Made by a program: the position numbers and the translations under genes. DNA of 64,000 nucleotides from Vitellaria paradoxa (lineage: Eukaryota; Streptophyta; Magnoliopsida; Ericales; Sapotaceae), in NCBI GenBank assembly GCA_019916065.1, contig CM034233.1, positions 310,001-374,000 of the forward strand, given 5' to 3'. Position 1 is the stretch's first letter. Each line of letters starts with the position of its first letter. Shown here in pieces: positions 22,280 through 35,367 of the stretch. Below the pieces are notes generated by a model. The model saw nothing but the letters and a program-made list of their open reading frames with translations. It had not been told where the DNA came from and ran no database searches.

Positions 22280-24750
22280 ATTGAAAAAAAAAAAAAAAAA
22301 AAAGAAGGACGAGTTATTGACTTGGGTGTTGCTGTGTCTTCTCCTGTGTGCTTCCATGCTCCTTCCCTCACCTACTTCGCTTGCCTAATAGTATACATTT
22401 ACTGCCCATTAATTTTTAAATTTAGTCATTGGTGAATGGAAGATGAAAGGAAATGAATGAGAGGAGGAAAAAATATTTACGCTGTGTTGAGAGAGGTAAA
22501 GGGAGGGAAGGGAAGCAAATTGAGTCACTCATCCACCTCTATTAATCAATTTTCTTTCACCACAATGGGGGAGAAAATGGGTGTAAAAATATTTTAAAGT
22601 GTTTTTTTTATTTTACTCTTGATATTTTTTATTATTTTCAAAAATATTTATCACAAATAAATATATTTTAAAAGAAATAACAATATTTTTAACTATATTC
22701 TCTATCTTACCCTCCATTCTCTTTCTCATCTCTCTCAAAATAATAATAATAATAATAATAATAATTAACCTCCATTCACTTTTCTTCCTTTTCCACTCTT
22801 TTAAGTTGAGTTTGGAAAGGAAAAAAAAAATATTAGCCCTTTTGTGATTGGCTACTAACTAATTATTAAAAAGCTAACTTTCTTTTTTATCTTTGAAAAG
22901 GAGAAAAAAGTTAGATTTTCAGTAAATAACTTTTTAACTTTTTTGTTAATTTAATATTTTTATCCTTCAAATTCTAAAAGAAGTTCAAGATGTAAGAAGG
23001 TAAAATTAAATATTTTAGAAAAAAAAAAAAAGCAAAAAGTTAGGGACTGTTTGGCAATGTTATCGTCTTTTTTATTTATGTTTATTTGTTTATAATTATG
23101 TTTATTCTCTATTATTATTTTCTTCCCGAAATAAAAACTGAAACCTTGCTTAGAAATGCAATTTTATTTATAGTTATTAGTTTCTTATTTTTAAAAAATA
23201 TTTTGTTTAATAAAATATATTTCATATTAATTTAATTTAATTAACCAGATTAACTAAATTAATTAATTAAATTATTTATTAAAAATTTTTAATTCAATAA
23301 ATATAAATTATATTAAATTATATTTTAATTATATTATTTATTAAAATAATTGAATGAAATATGATTATTATATCATTTAATTTAGTAAATATAAAATATA
23401 TAAAAAATAATTTAATTATATTATTTATTGACAACAATTTAGTAAAATATATTTCATATTAAATAAAAAATTAAATTAGATTAATTATTAAATTAAATTA
23501 AATTATTTAATTTAAAATTAATTCATTTAATTTATTTATTAAAATAATTTAATAAAATATATTTTATATAAATTAAATTAATTAAGTTATAGATAATTTA
23601 ATTTAATTATGATATTTATTTAAAATACTTTAATAATAATTAATTATTAAATTAAATTAGATTGATTATTAAATTAAATTAATTCAATTTTTTATTTACT
23701 GAAAATAAAAAAAATAAAAAAATATTCAATTTTTTATTTAGCTGGTTGAATTAAAAGAAAAAATACCAATATGTACCCCTCTAGTAGATAGATAGGAGTA
23801 AACTTCACTTTGCCACCATTGAACTTTTCCACATATCTCATTTTAAAACTTAATTTTTTTAATTATAACAATCAATAGCACAAATTCTTAATTTGTTATA
23901 ATTTAATTATTACATCAGTTAAAAGACTTGTAATTCGTTAAAAAAAATTTACACTTGAATTTAACCGACAATGCCAAAAAATTTACACTTGAATTCTTTG
24001 TAAAAATGGCACTTGAATATTTAAATGTGAGATCGTAATAAATTAATAGGTAAGATTTTAATTATTACAATGAAAAAAATTAGGTTCTAAAATAAAATTC
24101 GTGAAAAAAACTAAGGGGTAAGAAATGAAATTCACCTTGTATAAATATTAGCGCCGTCTAAATACAAAAGCAAAAGGTACAAAAATATTATGGTAGAAAT
24201 GAATCGATTAGCCACACAACTATTGTTAAGAATTAATTTCACCCTCAAATCTAGCACATTTTCTTTTATTCTCCCTTTTATTTTCTTATTGCCAATCAAA
24301 AAGAAGTGAAATCACTTCACATTTTCTTTCTTTTTGGTTGTGGTCGTGCATCCACTAAATACAATTTCATTAACACAACACAAGCCATAGTGCCCAGCAA
24401 ATATATTAATTAATGAGTCATATATATAGATTAGCTTACGATAACAATCATGCATGGAACCATATATGGAACTATGGTATGACATCAAAGGCTGTAACTT
24501 GTTACGATTCTTAAAATGATTGTAAATGTCTTACATTTTGTAATTAAAAAATTCTAAAATATGAGGAGTTTCTCGAGTCAAAATTCAATAAAACTACTAT
24601 TTTTTGATAAATCTAGATATCTTGGCCATATTCATTTAACATTTTTTGTTCCGTTCATACGTTGAACCATACATGCAGAACAACACCTATGGACTGTCCA
24701 AAGTAAATAAAGAGCTTGCAGTTTAACGGTGGGGTCGTGCTTGCTTCTCC
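22280..24750. other. Spacer of unit M between TNL2 promoter and TNL3 3' end
   Basis: 22280-23030 and about 24290-24660 align with the 5' spacers of units L and R. The part between (23040-23760) is extremely AT-rich with many TTAATTAA-like runs, starting at a GGACTGTTTGGCAATGTTAT repeat end. No gene is visible. It lacks the 1045-bp insertion found in L and R. Confidence 0.6.
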
Positions 24751-27700
24751 TCAGAGCCGAAATTTCGTGGAGGCTCCTTTCAATCTTTTATGGTTATGAT
24801 TCTTCTCCTCATAGCAGTCACTTCCACTAGATACCACCTCAGTGCTGTTACTGTCATGGTGGCTGCTGATTCTCTTTCCAAGCACTAGTGTAGAGTCTTG
24901 CTTTACTTCAATTGGATTCTCATCGTCACTTTGTTGGATAACTAATCTTCTCTGATCCATCCAGTCTTCCCTGTCCATCTCATACAATAGATACGCAGCA
25001 CACCTCACCGGAACAAACATTTTTTGGGGAACTACTTCTGAAATAAGCTATGAATTCATTCTGACGCTGAACACCCAATCCCTCATCACTCTCATCCAGA
25101 TGAATTGATTGAAATGGCATGTAGTGTAGATATAAGTGGCCAGAATCAAAGCAATGAGCTCCTGTACCGTAGACGCTGCCAATGCATCTGGATGTGGTCA
25201 AGACTGTAACACCGTTGGACTTCCTAGAGCAATCCACGTATCCCTTGGCATGAGTTGCCGCCTTGACGACAAAAAGTACGCATACCACAAATCCCTTAAG
25301 CTTTATATACCAATCTGGATTCAGCTGGATACGGACAGAATTCCCCATATCATTTTGATAGGGAAAGCACCTTGGAATCTCTTTTCCAGGAACAACAATA
25401 GTGAACTCTTCATGCCTTGAGACAGAGAATCCCTGCACCATGCATCCATCCATCCATAAGAACATGAAAGAGAAATAAATATACAGAAAAGATTTAGAGG
25501 GGGGGGAGAGAGAGAGAGAGAGAGAGTGAGAGTGACCTGAATTTGACTTTGGAAAAGTTTAACTGGGAGATCATCATTGTTGGACTGATTCATCGCTAGT
25601 CCAGAGCAATTACTTAATGTGAACTCTTGAAGCTTATTATACGTGGTTGATAGGTTTGGTAACCTTTGTAGTGATGCACAAACACTCGCATTTACATGAA
25701 CAATGCTCGACGGGAGCTCTGGCAATGCTTTGAGCTCTTTGCAATTCACCAATTCAAGTGATATCAACCTGGATAGTCCACTGATGTTTGCTGAGAAACT
25801 ATCACAGCTGTTACCACTCACCTTCAAATCTTCCAATGTGGATAATGAGCCGAGGTCACCCAGTAGAGATCCTTCTGACAGATTGCAGTAGCTGAGATCA
25901 AGTTCTTTCAATGAGCTTAAACCTGACAGACGAGGTAGCACCAGCCCCATGGACTCCTGATTTTTTCTTGGCATCAGAAAAGATGGAAAGACTGAACTCC
26001 ATGGCTTGGACATTCTTCCCTTGTATCCACGGAATGACAAAACTTTAAGCTTCTTCAAGAGTACAATTGAGGACGGCAGTTGTTTAATAGCAGTGAAATC
26101 AGCACGAAGCTCCTCCAAACTTTCCATATCTCTCAAGTTTTCAGGCAATTTATCAAGGTTTAAGCAGCTAGAAAGAGTGACAATTTTAAGAAATTTCAAC
26201 CCACAAATACTGCTTGGAAGACTTGTAACATTTTTGCAATCCCGCAAACTAATCAAGACAAGATTGTTGAGAAGTCCAATTTGAAGTTCTTTTATACAAG
26301 TCTCGTCTAAATAAAGCTCTATTAGGTTTCCCATATACCCCAAGAGTTCAGAAATATTGGTTAGTTTTGAGCAACCAGATAGAACAAGACATTGAAGGGA
26401 TTGCATCTCACATCTGATAGGAAGAACTTTGAGATATTTGCAGTTCTTCAAATTTAAGGAAATAGGACTTCGGATGGCTCCAATAGAATGGTGAACCTCA
26501 ATCAAGTTTGTACAACTTTCGAGAACCAATTTCTCGAGATTTTTTGTCCCTGTGAAGTCTGGTGTCTTTGTTATGTTTTGTGAGTAACTGAGGTCAATGT
26601 ATCTCAATTTATCTAGGCACTGTCATCAATAGAATAAACACAGTATATAGTAGGATAAATTAGCTTTCTTTAACCCCAAATCCTATATAATTGAACAAAG
26701 AGGTAAGAATAGGATTATATTAGCCATACCATACTGCCTTTCCAAAGTTGTTGCACCTGGCTGTAGGACATTTTCAATTCTACAAGCTTGTCAGGTTGAA
26801 AACTTGCTGGCATGCATTTTAAAGGGTACCCTTTCCAATCAAGAAGAATTAGCTCATTCGAAAGGTATTCAAGACCAAGTTGAAGATGCACATCACTAAT
26901 TCTAAGCAGTCTTAGTTTGTCCATCTTCAAAAAGGTTTCAGCACTCAACTATATCTCTTCTGTTTCTTGAGAGTCTAAGATTATTCCTTCAACTGCTTCT
27001 GTCCCCTAACAAACAAGGAGAAAGGATAATCAAAAGGTACAGTATGGAAAGGCTATTTGGGATTATACGGAGATACTGCTTGTTAAAAGAAGAAAATGAA
27101 GTTGAAAATATTCTTATTCCCTTTTTCATTTTTTTCAAATTAATAAAAAGCACGTACTCTATTTTTTCTGAGACAATGGTAGATATCCTTGTTGCTCCAC
27201 AACCTACTTCTTCTGCCAGGCTCTTTTGGGGATTTTTCATTAACAATATGCCACCCCATTTCTTGTATCAGATCATGCATTTCTATCTTATTGTTCAATA
27301 TTGTTATGAGTGACTTTTCAATAAGAACACTTATTCCAATATTAGGGTAGAAACCACTAGCGTCCATTATTTTTGTTACATAATCTTGGCTCTTCCCTTT
27401 AAAGAAACAAGCAATGTCAAGAAATATTTCCTTCTCCGTGTACTCAAGTCCATCATAGCTTATTTTAAGCACATCTTGAATTTCAGCATTTGGCCTTTCT
27501 TTGAGTCTATCTAATGCACTCTCCCATTCAATTTTGCTTCTACGAAATAGAAATGACCCCAAAACTTTAAGAGCTAATGGGACACCTTTAGCATAATGTA
27601 GAATCCTGTTTATGAGGCTCTCAAAATCAGATATTGGTTTGTTCTTCCTGAAGGCCTTATCACAGAAAAGCTGAACAGCTTCCTCGTTATTCAATTCCTT

Positions 27701-29611
27701 AACTTTGTACACATGACCCACTTCATATCTAGTGAGCAAGTGAGTATCTCTGGTCGTTATTATAATTCTACTTCCTAAGCCAAAGCATCCCAAGTTCCCA
27801 ACAAGTGAATCTAGTTGGTCTACATGGTCCACGTCATCAATAACCACAAGAACCTTCAAATTGCGTAGCCTGTTCCTCATCATAGCAAGTCCTCTGCTCA
27901 CATTTCTTATTTTCATATCACTTTCTAACAAGAGTTCAAAAAGAAGCTGTTCTTGTAATGATTTCAGACCATGTTTTCTAGAAGCTTCTCTAACATTTAC
28001 GATGTAGCTACTAGCATCAAACTGATTAGAGATTCGATCATAAACAGCCTAGGCAATAGTGGTCTTTCCTATACCACCCATTCCAAATATCCCTACAATA
28101 CGTACATCAGCTGACCCTATGCCTAACAGTAAATTCACTTCTGCTGCGCGAGAATCTAATCCAACAGCATCTTCAAGAGCACTTTGGTCAGTCTTGCCCA
28201 ACTTTTGTAGAATGTGTTTGACAATATCCTGGACGAGCTTGGCTTCAAACCTGTTGATTAGATTGAAAAATAAACTTGCTATGAGTTTTAAGAAATTATA
28301 AATAAATGGCATGGATTTATATTTGTCAAAAGCCCAGGAAACATTTAAGTATTTACTCAGCTATGAGGCTTATGATATGTTAGTGTTTCCACACAAATAG
28401 CTCCACATAGATCATTTCAATTTACGCTCAAATAAACTCACGTCTTCTTTCTTTATTCCCAACTTCACTTGGGAAAGTAAAATGTATGTTTCAGTAATGA
28501 TTTGTGCCTAATATACATGAGGAATGCTTCCAATTTTATTATTTCTTGGATAGTTTTGAGCGTGATTTCTCTATCCTCGTCAATGCCTAACCAGGCAGTC
28601 TTGTTATGCATAATGCATCATAGTCCCTATTGTTATTAGTATCGGTAAACATACTAGGAGACATTTCTTTGTTGGAACGGGACCTAAGCAATTGATAATT
28701 TCTTCTCATCTGTCCCTTTTAGTTATTGAATTTTTCCCTCAATTTTTTGAGCTTAGCATTCTTCACACGGAGAATCCCATTTTTATCCCAAATTGATGAG
28801 ATGGAATCAATTCTTTGCTTTATGGGGGAGTTTTTCACTTTCTATTTTTTTTATTTTTTTTATTATTTTTTTTATCTTTTATTTTTTTAATTTTTTGGTT
28901 TCCTGAATTAAAGATATGCTGTAAAATTCTGATCTTACTTGTGGATTAAAACAACCCAATCTCACAAGCAATCCTTCCGAGACAAGTCCAGATTTAGGTG
29001 CAAGAGTCTATGCACTAAGATAAAATAAGAACAATAACTTTGAAGTATTGTGTATATATATCTTCAGAAAGAGCTAAGAGAAAATTTTGTTTTCAATCGG
29101 AAGTTGAAACTTACACATTGTGGGAATCCCACCCAGAGATATTTGCTGCTTCAAATAGAGCTTTTCTCCAACTCAGCAACTTGTCCTCGTGTTCCTTGAA
29201 AATTTCTTGGTGTCTAGCAAATGCTTCCCCAAAACTAGCCCTTTGTTTGCGCACATCGGAGGGATCCACATTATGGAAGACGGGCAAAAGGGTCTGTCCC
29301 CTCATGCTCTTGCAATCAAGAATTTTGACGAGCTCATCGAAGCACCAGGTAGAAGAAGCATAATTCTTGGAGAAAACGACGATGGCAAACCTAGATTCTT
29401 CGATGGCTTTGAGGAGTGCAGGTGAAATTTGTTGTCCCCTCTCGAGTTTGAGATCGTCCTTGAAAGTGGAAATACCTCTTTGATGCAGAGCTGCATAGAG
29501 ATGATCGACCAAGTTGTGGTGGGTGTCTTCGCCTCTGAAACTCAAGAACACATCATATTTCCATGTTGATGCTGATGCAGCTGCAGGCTTAGAAGAGGAA
29601 GAAGAAGCCAT
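24751..29611 (-). pseudogene. TNL3: B-type TIR-NBS-LRR gene, inactivated
   Basis: Exons: TIR 29115-29611 (MASSSSS, YDVFLSFRGEDT, STWCFDEL), NB-ARC 27158-28250 (GMGGIGKTT, VLVVIDDVD, GSRIIITTRD, KGVPLAL, MHDLIQEMG), exon 3 26730-27005, LRR exon 4 25537-26619, C-JID exon from 25432. Junctions follow GT-AG. Damage: TAG at about 28050 right after the P-loop (GKTTIA then stop, where related genes have a Lys or Arg codon), TAG at about 26950 in exon 3 (EEI then stop then LSAETF), and a 1-nt insertion near 25018-25030. The insertion ends the normal frame at 24980 and leaves EDWMDQRRLVIQQSD and the basic tail in another frame to 24751. MHD and kinase-2 are canonical, unlike TNL1. A probable nonfunctional gene with an otherwise complete structure. 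Confidence 0.9.
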
Positions 29612-30121
29612 TAATAACGTTATAAACTACACTACACTATACTCAACAACTCATCATATTTCCCCTCTGCGGCTTCATGTTCTTTATTCTGTAGCTTGAG
29701 CATACGCGTTTTTGTTCCTTCCCAGTCAAGCTTTTGACAATTCTCCATGAGTTCATGTAGCTTTGTCGTTTGTTAAAGCCTCAAAGGTGAAGATATTTTC
29801 CAAAGTAATAATTGATTGGTTCACTGTAGTACGTTTAATTCAAACATTTATGTATAGACTAATAATTGATTGGCTTATAGTGCACATTTAATTTTTATCA
29901 AAAATAAAAAAGTACATATATATTTATAGTAATATCCATGTATTAGTTAATTTATTTTTAATGATGGGAGAAGAAAAAACTTTAAATGTGCTATCCATCA
30001 TTCTATATCGATATCATCTCTCTTGGTTATGAGATAAATAGAAAACATAACCAAAATCAATATCCCTAGTTGAAGACACTTTATTTTTTATACCAGTTGA
30101 AGACATTTTATTTTTCATTCC

Positions 30122-30484
30122 GGTCTCGTTTGGAAATCATAATTTTTGATAATTTTCAATAATTTTGATAATTTTCAACAAGTGAAATTTTTAATGTGTT
30201 TAGTAAAACAAGTATATATTTTTAATTAGTTTTGACAACTTTTAGATGTTTGCTAAAAATTTTTTGGTAATTTTTACAATTTTTGATAATTTTTTGTGTA
30301 TTTAGTAAAAATTTTGGTAACTTTTGAACTGGTTTAAAATGAAATAACAATTATATCCTCTGTCACATAGATAAAAATTAATATATTGATAACTTGTCAC
30401 ATATGCAGAATACCAACTTTTAATATTTTATCAAATATCAAAAGTTAGTATGTTTTTACTAATTATGCTCCTCCAAATGGGGCC
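30122..30484. mobile_element. 363-bp MITE-like element
   Basis: The left end GGTCTCGTTTGGAAATCATA and the reverse complement of the right end (GGCCCCATTTGGAGGAGCAT) form imperfect terminal inverted repeats around an AT-rich core made of degenerate TTTTGATAATTTT repeats. No coding. Confidence 0.6.
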
Positions 30485-32469
30485 ATATGGTTAATCAATT
30501 AGTTTGACTCGCTCTTGACATATTTCATGTGTAGAAGTAATTATTTGAAATTTAAATGGGTTTAATGATTCACTATATGTACAGATTAAAATAATTAAGT
30601 TAATGTCTTGGTGTTGTTTTTTTTTTTTTTTTTTTTTTGCAAACAATCCAACCCAACAAATCAAGTCAAAAACTTGATCCACAGGCTAGATTTAAATACC
30701 ACACATCCTAACATCTGGCTATTACTCATGCGAGTTGTTGAATTTTACTCATGCGAGTTGTTGGATTAAGGTGCGGGGTTCAAATTTTAATATAGCTCGC
30801 ATTTAATCCAACAGATCCTATAAACACTATAGATTTTGTAGTGAAAGCGAACTACAGCCCCCCAATTTCAGTGTCTCCTCGATTACTTGTCGCAAAATCT
30901 TGGACGTTTAAAAAGAAAAAAAAAAGAAAAAGAAAAAAGGGGATGCAGAAAAAATTAAAATTAAGATTTAAGATATTAAGAGATCATTTGGTTTGTTTTT
31001 CTATTTTTTTTATTTTTTATTTTCTGTTTTTAACTCATTTTTTATTTTATGCTTTTAAAAATAATGAGGAAAACAATTCAAAACACATTTGGTTACTTAT
31101 GTTTTTAAAAGTTGTTTTTATAAAATAGAAAATGAGTTTACGCATAAAATGAAAAATGACAAAAAATCATTTTGAGCTTTTTAACCGAAAATGAGAAAAA
31201 TCTCAAAATAATGAAAATTGAGCATTTTTTATGTCCTTATTTTGAGATTTTTAAAATATAAAATAAAAATTAAAAATAAAAAATTAAAAAATAAACCAAA
31301 TGCCACATAATAGTTTGGGTAACTTGTGATCCAAATCCTTGAGCAGTTGGCAAAACACAGTGGACTACCTGGTGATAAAAGAATTTCTAAATGAAGGGCA
31401 ACGTGCAAAGCAAAAGTAACCCGGAAAGAGTGAACAATTCTTTTGACCATTTGGAGTTCAGATCTCAATGAATCAATGCTATTTGGAGTTCAAATTTATT
31501 GGTCAAGCTACCTTATATCCTTCCTGATAAGATCATTGAGATAAATAATAATAATAATAATTTAAAAGAAAAAATAAATAAATAAAAAGACTCGTGAACT
31601 TGTACCCCTGGTCAAAACTTGCAAGGTCACTGCATAAGTTTGCGATATTAATAATGAAGGACTGCATGTCAAGCACTAATGTTAAGGCACTTAAAACACT
31701 ACAATCTCTTAACAATAATTTATACAAAATAATTTCAACTACTACGATTCAAAAGCAAGATTTTTTGAGCCATAAATATCTACAAAGATTATGTTGCAAC
31801 AGTTTGACTTGATAAGAGAGAAATGTTTCAAAACATGACTATGCTCATTTCTAGAAGCCTCCCCCGGGGGGTTTAAGCAGCAAACTTCTCTCCCACTACC
31901 TATCTGTACAATCTTCCAAACAGGATTCCTCTCTCAGGTACATAATTCAAGGTTCCAGCGTTTAGCCACTTCCAACCCAAACCTTCAAGTTTTTCTCATT
32001 CCATTTAAACCTGCACTCTTTAGCAGTAATGGATTAATGTGGGGCTATTTTCTCATCAGCCCTGTTTCAGTCCGACAACCCATCTGGAATGTGTTATCTT
32101 CAAGCTGAAGGAATAATTTTGCAACAGGACCAAACTTGAAAGCCAACAATGTTATCTAGTCTTTCACACAATGAAGATACAAGACACCATGAGAATATCA
32201 ATCAGTGAGGGGATTCTATTAAAGGAATGTGATCTGCAAAGTAGGATGGCTCAGGGTCGGAGAAGACTGTTAACATCACCTTCTACCATCAAGGAAATAT
32301 TTAACCTGCCCGGGCAATTCTAATCTAGTGTATCTTTAACAAAATTGGTGGGTTGGTAACATAAAGAAGCAACTGAATGATTGACATACACTATCCACTA
32401 ACTTGAGAAATTGATAGCCAATGAATATAAATAGAGATGTAGACAAGTATACTGACTCATGGTGCGAGG
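30485..32469. other. Spacer between TNL3 promoter side and PPR gene
   Basis: Contains a MITE-like element (30981-31308), poly-T and poly-A tracts, and unique sequence downstream of the PPR stop that may include its 3' UTR (about 31850-32469). No further gene recognised. Confidence 0.5.
30981..31308. mobile_element. 328-bp MITE-like element
   Basis: The left end CATTTGGTTTGTTTTTCTAT and the complement of the right end (GCATTTGGTTTATTTTTTAA) are inverted. The inside is AT-rich and itself partly palindromic (AAAATGAGTT / TTTTGAGATT stretches). No target duplication defined. Confidence 0.5.
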
Positions 32470-34629
32470 TTACCAATAGTCATTGCAAGAGCATACACTC
32501 TCTTTAAAATGGTGGAAACGGTTTGAATCTCTCACCACAATCTCCCTCTGTACCAGCTCTGATGCAAATTTCATAAAGTTGTGGCAGTCAACACAAATAC
32601 GAATGTTCTTCATAATCTGAATAACACCCCCACTGCTGTGCAAGCTGCCTATATTCATCAAAGCAAACACCAAAGCAAGCTTCTCGCTGTGGTAATACAA
32701 CTGCTCTTCTTTCTGCTCCTCTTCCACATCATGCAAGGTCATACTCGTCTCAGGCACATAACCCAAACCCTTCAACTTCCTAACTAGCTGTTCAAGGCTG
32801 GTGTGTATTGCCTCTCCCTGTGGGGGACGCTGAATCCCAGAGGCAAACTCATGAACTTGACTCCCAACTTCAGTCCAGCTCAAACCAGGCTCTTTCCAAA
32901 CTCCCACCCCTTTCATCTCCCTCCTTATAAGCCCTGCTTTGGTAAAAATTCCAGCTGAGCTGTATATGTTTGACATTAATACATAGCCTAATGAATTTTC
33001 AGGATCCAACTCCTTCAGTTTTGTTGCTGCTAAGTTGGCCAAATCGGTTTCACCATGTTTCCTGCATGCTGCAAGGAAAGCACTCCACACAACAGAATCC
33101 GGTTCCATTGGCATTTCACTTATAAGTTTATTGGATTCCAGAATATTCCCAGCCCGTCCAAGAATGTCAACCATGCAGGCAAAGTGATCAAGTTGAGGAA
33201 CAATACCATAATTGTTAAACATACTGTCAAATATTTTAGTTCCTTCTTCCACCATTCCAGCATGGCTGCAAGCAGAGAGAAGGGCAATAAATGTACTGGC
33301 ATCAGGTTGGTCATTCATCATACCAAAGAGCTGCAATGCTTCTTTGGCCTGACCATGCAAGGCATAGGCCTTTAACATTGAATTCCAAGAAACTGTATCC
33401 CGGAATCCCATCTCATCAAATACTTGCTTGGCTAAACCAAGGGAGCCACACCTAGCATAGGCATGAACCAAGGCATTTGCAACCACTACATCATCTCTGA
33501 ACCCATATTTGAATACTAGTGAATGGACGGCAGAGGCAGAAGTCTGAGTCACAAGTCCTGCACAAGCTTTAAGTGCAGCAGAGAATGCATATCCATCTAG
33601 AGCTAAACCCTCTTGACACAACTGGCGGAAAAGGAAAAGGGCTTCTTCTGGGACCCTTTCTGATAATGTGGATATGATACTGGTCCATGAAACAATATCT
33701 CGACTACCGCTTGTCTCCAAAAAGATACTGTAACAATCAGCAGCATCTCCTCCCATTTTTGCATAAGCTTTCATCAATGCTGTTGCAACTCTAATTTCCG
33801 TTAAAACCCCAGTTTTTAATACCAGACACTGCAATTGATAACAATACTCGAGACCCAAAGCAAAAATGTCACTGCCACTATTTTCACGCAAGGAAGAAAA
33901 GACACTGACAAGTGTGATAGAATCAAATCCAATTCCATTACGGTGCATCATAGAGAAAAGCCTCAAAGCTTGGGCTTCCAATCCACGAATCTGAAACCGT
34001 GCAATCATTGAATTCCACGTAACTACATTGCGGAACTTCATAGCCTGGAACACCATCCACGCCTCGTCTTTATCATTATTATAAACATCATAATCACAAG
34101 CGTTCGAATACATGGCAATAAGAGCATTTGCCACGTAAACATAAGCATCAAACGAGGTTTTCAAGGCATGCGCATGTACCTGCCGGCCACAATCAATTTT
34201 GCAGGAAGTAAGCACACTTGCATAAGCAAATTCAGTTGGACGGTAGTGCGCCAACATGCTGGCGAAGAGACTGAAAGACTCACTGGCTCTACCGTGCTGG
34301 GAATAACCCGAAATAATAGCAGTCCAGGAAACAATGTTTCTGTGCAGCATTTCATCGAATAACTGGCGGGCATAATCTAAATCGCCGCATTTTGCATGCT
34401 TGCTGATGAGTTGGTTAGATACGTATAGATCAGGTGGGTTGTCGGGGTTGCCGGCGAGCATGTGGCGGTGCAAAGGTTGGCCTATCCGCAGGCAGTTGTG
34501 GCTGGCACAAGCGAAAGGAGGTGGCATAGGTTTGTTGCGAATGAGGTAACTCAAGTGCGTACAACAGGGAGAACGCTCCTTCGAGGCAGCCGCGCGTGCA
34601 AAGAACGCGTAGCTTTTCAAGTATGTCAT
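32470..34629 (-). CDS. PLS-class PPR protein with E and DYW domains
   Basis: 719 codons from the ATG at 34629. Tandem pentatricopeptide repeats run through most of the protein (for example VSNQLISKHAKCGDLDYARQ, VVTWNSMIARF, DIVSWTSIIST, DTVSWNSMLKAYALHGQAKE). E/E+ motifs and a complete DYW domain follow: HSE at about 647-649, CVDCH at about 679-683, and the C-terminal CNDYW. DYW proteins are organellar C-to-U RNA editing factors; HxE and CxxCH are the zinc-binding deaminase residues. It resembles the At1g71420-type family from memory. The N-terminal 35-40 residues here do not look PPR-like. The matching sequence is in another frame just upstream (next entry), so this CDS is probably truncated by a frameshift near 34512. 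Intronless, as usual for the family. Confidence 0.88.
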   Translation of the reverse strand: MTYLKSYAFFARAAASKERSPCCTHLSYLIRNKPMPPPFACASHNCLRIGQPLHRHMLAGNPDNPPDLYVSNQLISKHAKCGDLDYARQLFDEMLHRNIVSWTAIISGYSQHGRASESFSLFASMLAHYRPTEFAYASVLTSCKIDCGRQVHAHALKTSFDAYVYVANALIAMYSNACDYDVYNNDKDEAWMVFQAMKFRNVVTWNSMIARFQIRGLEAQALRLFSMMHRNGIGFDSITLVSVFSSLRENSGSDIFALGLEYCYQLQCLVLKTGVLTEIRVATALMKAYAKMGGDAADCYSIFLETSGSRDIVSWTSIISTLSERVPEEALFLFRQLCQEGLALDGYAFSAALKACAGLVTQTSASAVHSLVFKYGFRDDVVVANALVHAYARCGSLGLAKQVFDEMGFRDTVSWNSMLKAYALHGQAKEALQLFGMMNDQPDASTFIALLSACSHAGMVEEGTKIFDSMFNNYGIVPQLDHFACMVDILGRAGNILESNKLISEMPMEPDSVVWSAFLAACRKHGETDLANLAATKLKELDPENSLGYVLMSNIYSSAGIFTKAGLIRREMKGVGVWKEPGLSWTEVGSQVHEFASGIQRPPQGEAIHTSLEQLVRKLKGLGYVPETSMTLHDVEEEQKEEQLYYHSEKLALVFALMNIGSLHSSGGVIQIMKNIRICVDCHNFMKFASELVQREIVVRDSNRFHHFKESVCSCNDYW

Positions 34630-34759
34630 TCGAGTTGTAACAAACACTTGGTGTGAAAGGAATGGCGGCGCTGAAAGCTCGGAGCAAGGTACAGTCGCCT
34701 GGCGCTGATCGTAACATCATTGAGGGACGAACCTCGTGCTCGGGTAACGCATTGCGCAT
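34512..34759 (-). pseudogene. Original N-terminus of the PPR gene, out of frame
   Basis: Opens at ATG 34759 (MRNALPEHEV) and contains a PPR-like first segment: LEKLRVLCTRGCLEGAFSLL, then HSQQTYATSF. At about 34512 this frame loses similarity while the main frame picks it up with ACASHNCLRIGQPLHRHM. A net change of about 2 missing bases (or 1 extra) near TCCTTTCGCTTG explains it. Either a real frameshift mutation or an assembly error. Confidence 0.75.
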
Positions 34760-35206
34760 GACTTCCCCCCTTTTTTTTTTTTTTTTAAATCTGCTATGGT
34801 GGAACAAATGTGCTAAACTTCATTTTAAGGATCAGTTTGGTAACCGTCCAAAAATTTTCGGAACTTGTAATTTCTATGTCAAAAATTACCAAACATATAA
34901 TTTTTCTTGCCACACACAAAATTACTGGCAATTTTCTCTGATTTTTTTAATTTGTCAATTTTTATAAATTTTTACTAAATATATAAAAAGAGTGTGCGGT
35001 GTCTTTTAGTTAAAAATTATCAAAAATAAACAAAAATTTACCTTTCAAACAAGTTCTAAATTGACTAAGTATTTGATGATTAAAAAAAATTATTTTCAAA
35101 TACGATTTTAAGTAAAAGATTATTTTAAAAATTTTATTTTTATCATAATCCCTCCTCTCATCATCTCTCTTCACAATAATATCACCTTCTATGGGAACGA
35201 GAGATT

Positions 35207-35367
35207 TAAGGGATGTTTAGTTAGCTAAAATCAACCAAAATTTATTAACTTTTTCTAATTTCTTATATTGTCTTCCAATTAACTTTTATCATATATCACT
35301 TTTATATTAAGTTTTTATATTTTTTATTATATTTTTGGTTAAACTTTTACTAACCAGACATCCCCTT
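35207..35367. mobile_element. 161-bp MITE
   Basis: The left end AAGGGATGTTTAGTTAG and the complement of the right end (AAGGGGATGTCTGGTTAG) are terminal inverted repeats around an AT-rich core. A related left end recurs at about 36291 (TTAGGGGATGTTTGGTTGGC). Confidence 0.65.

Noticed and set aside
34160..34373. Short frames on both strands inside the PPR gene
   Set aside because: Shadows of the PPR coding frame.
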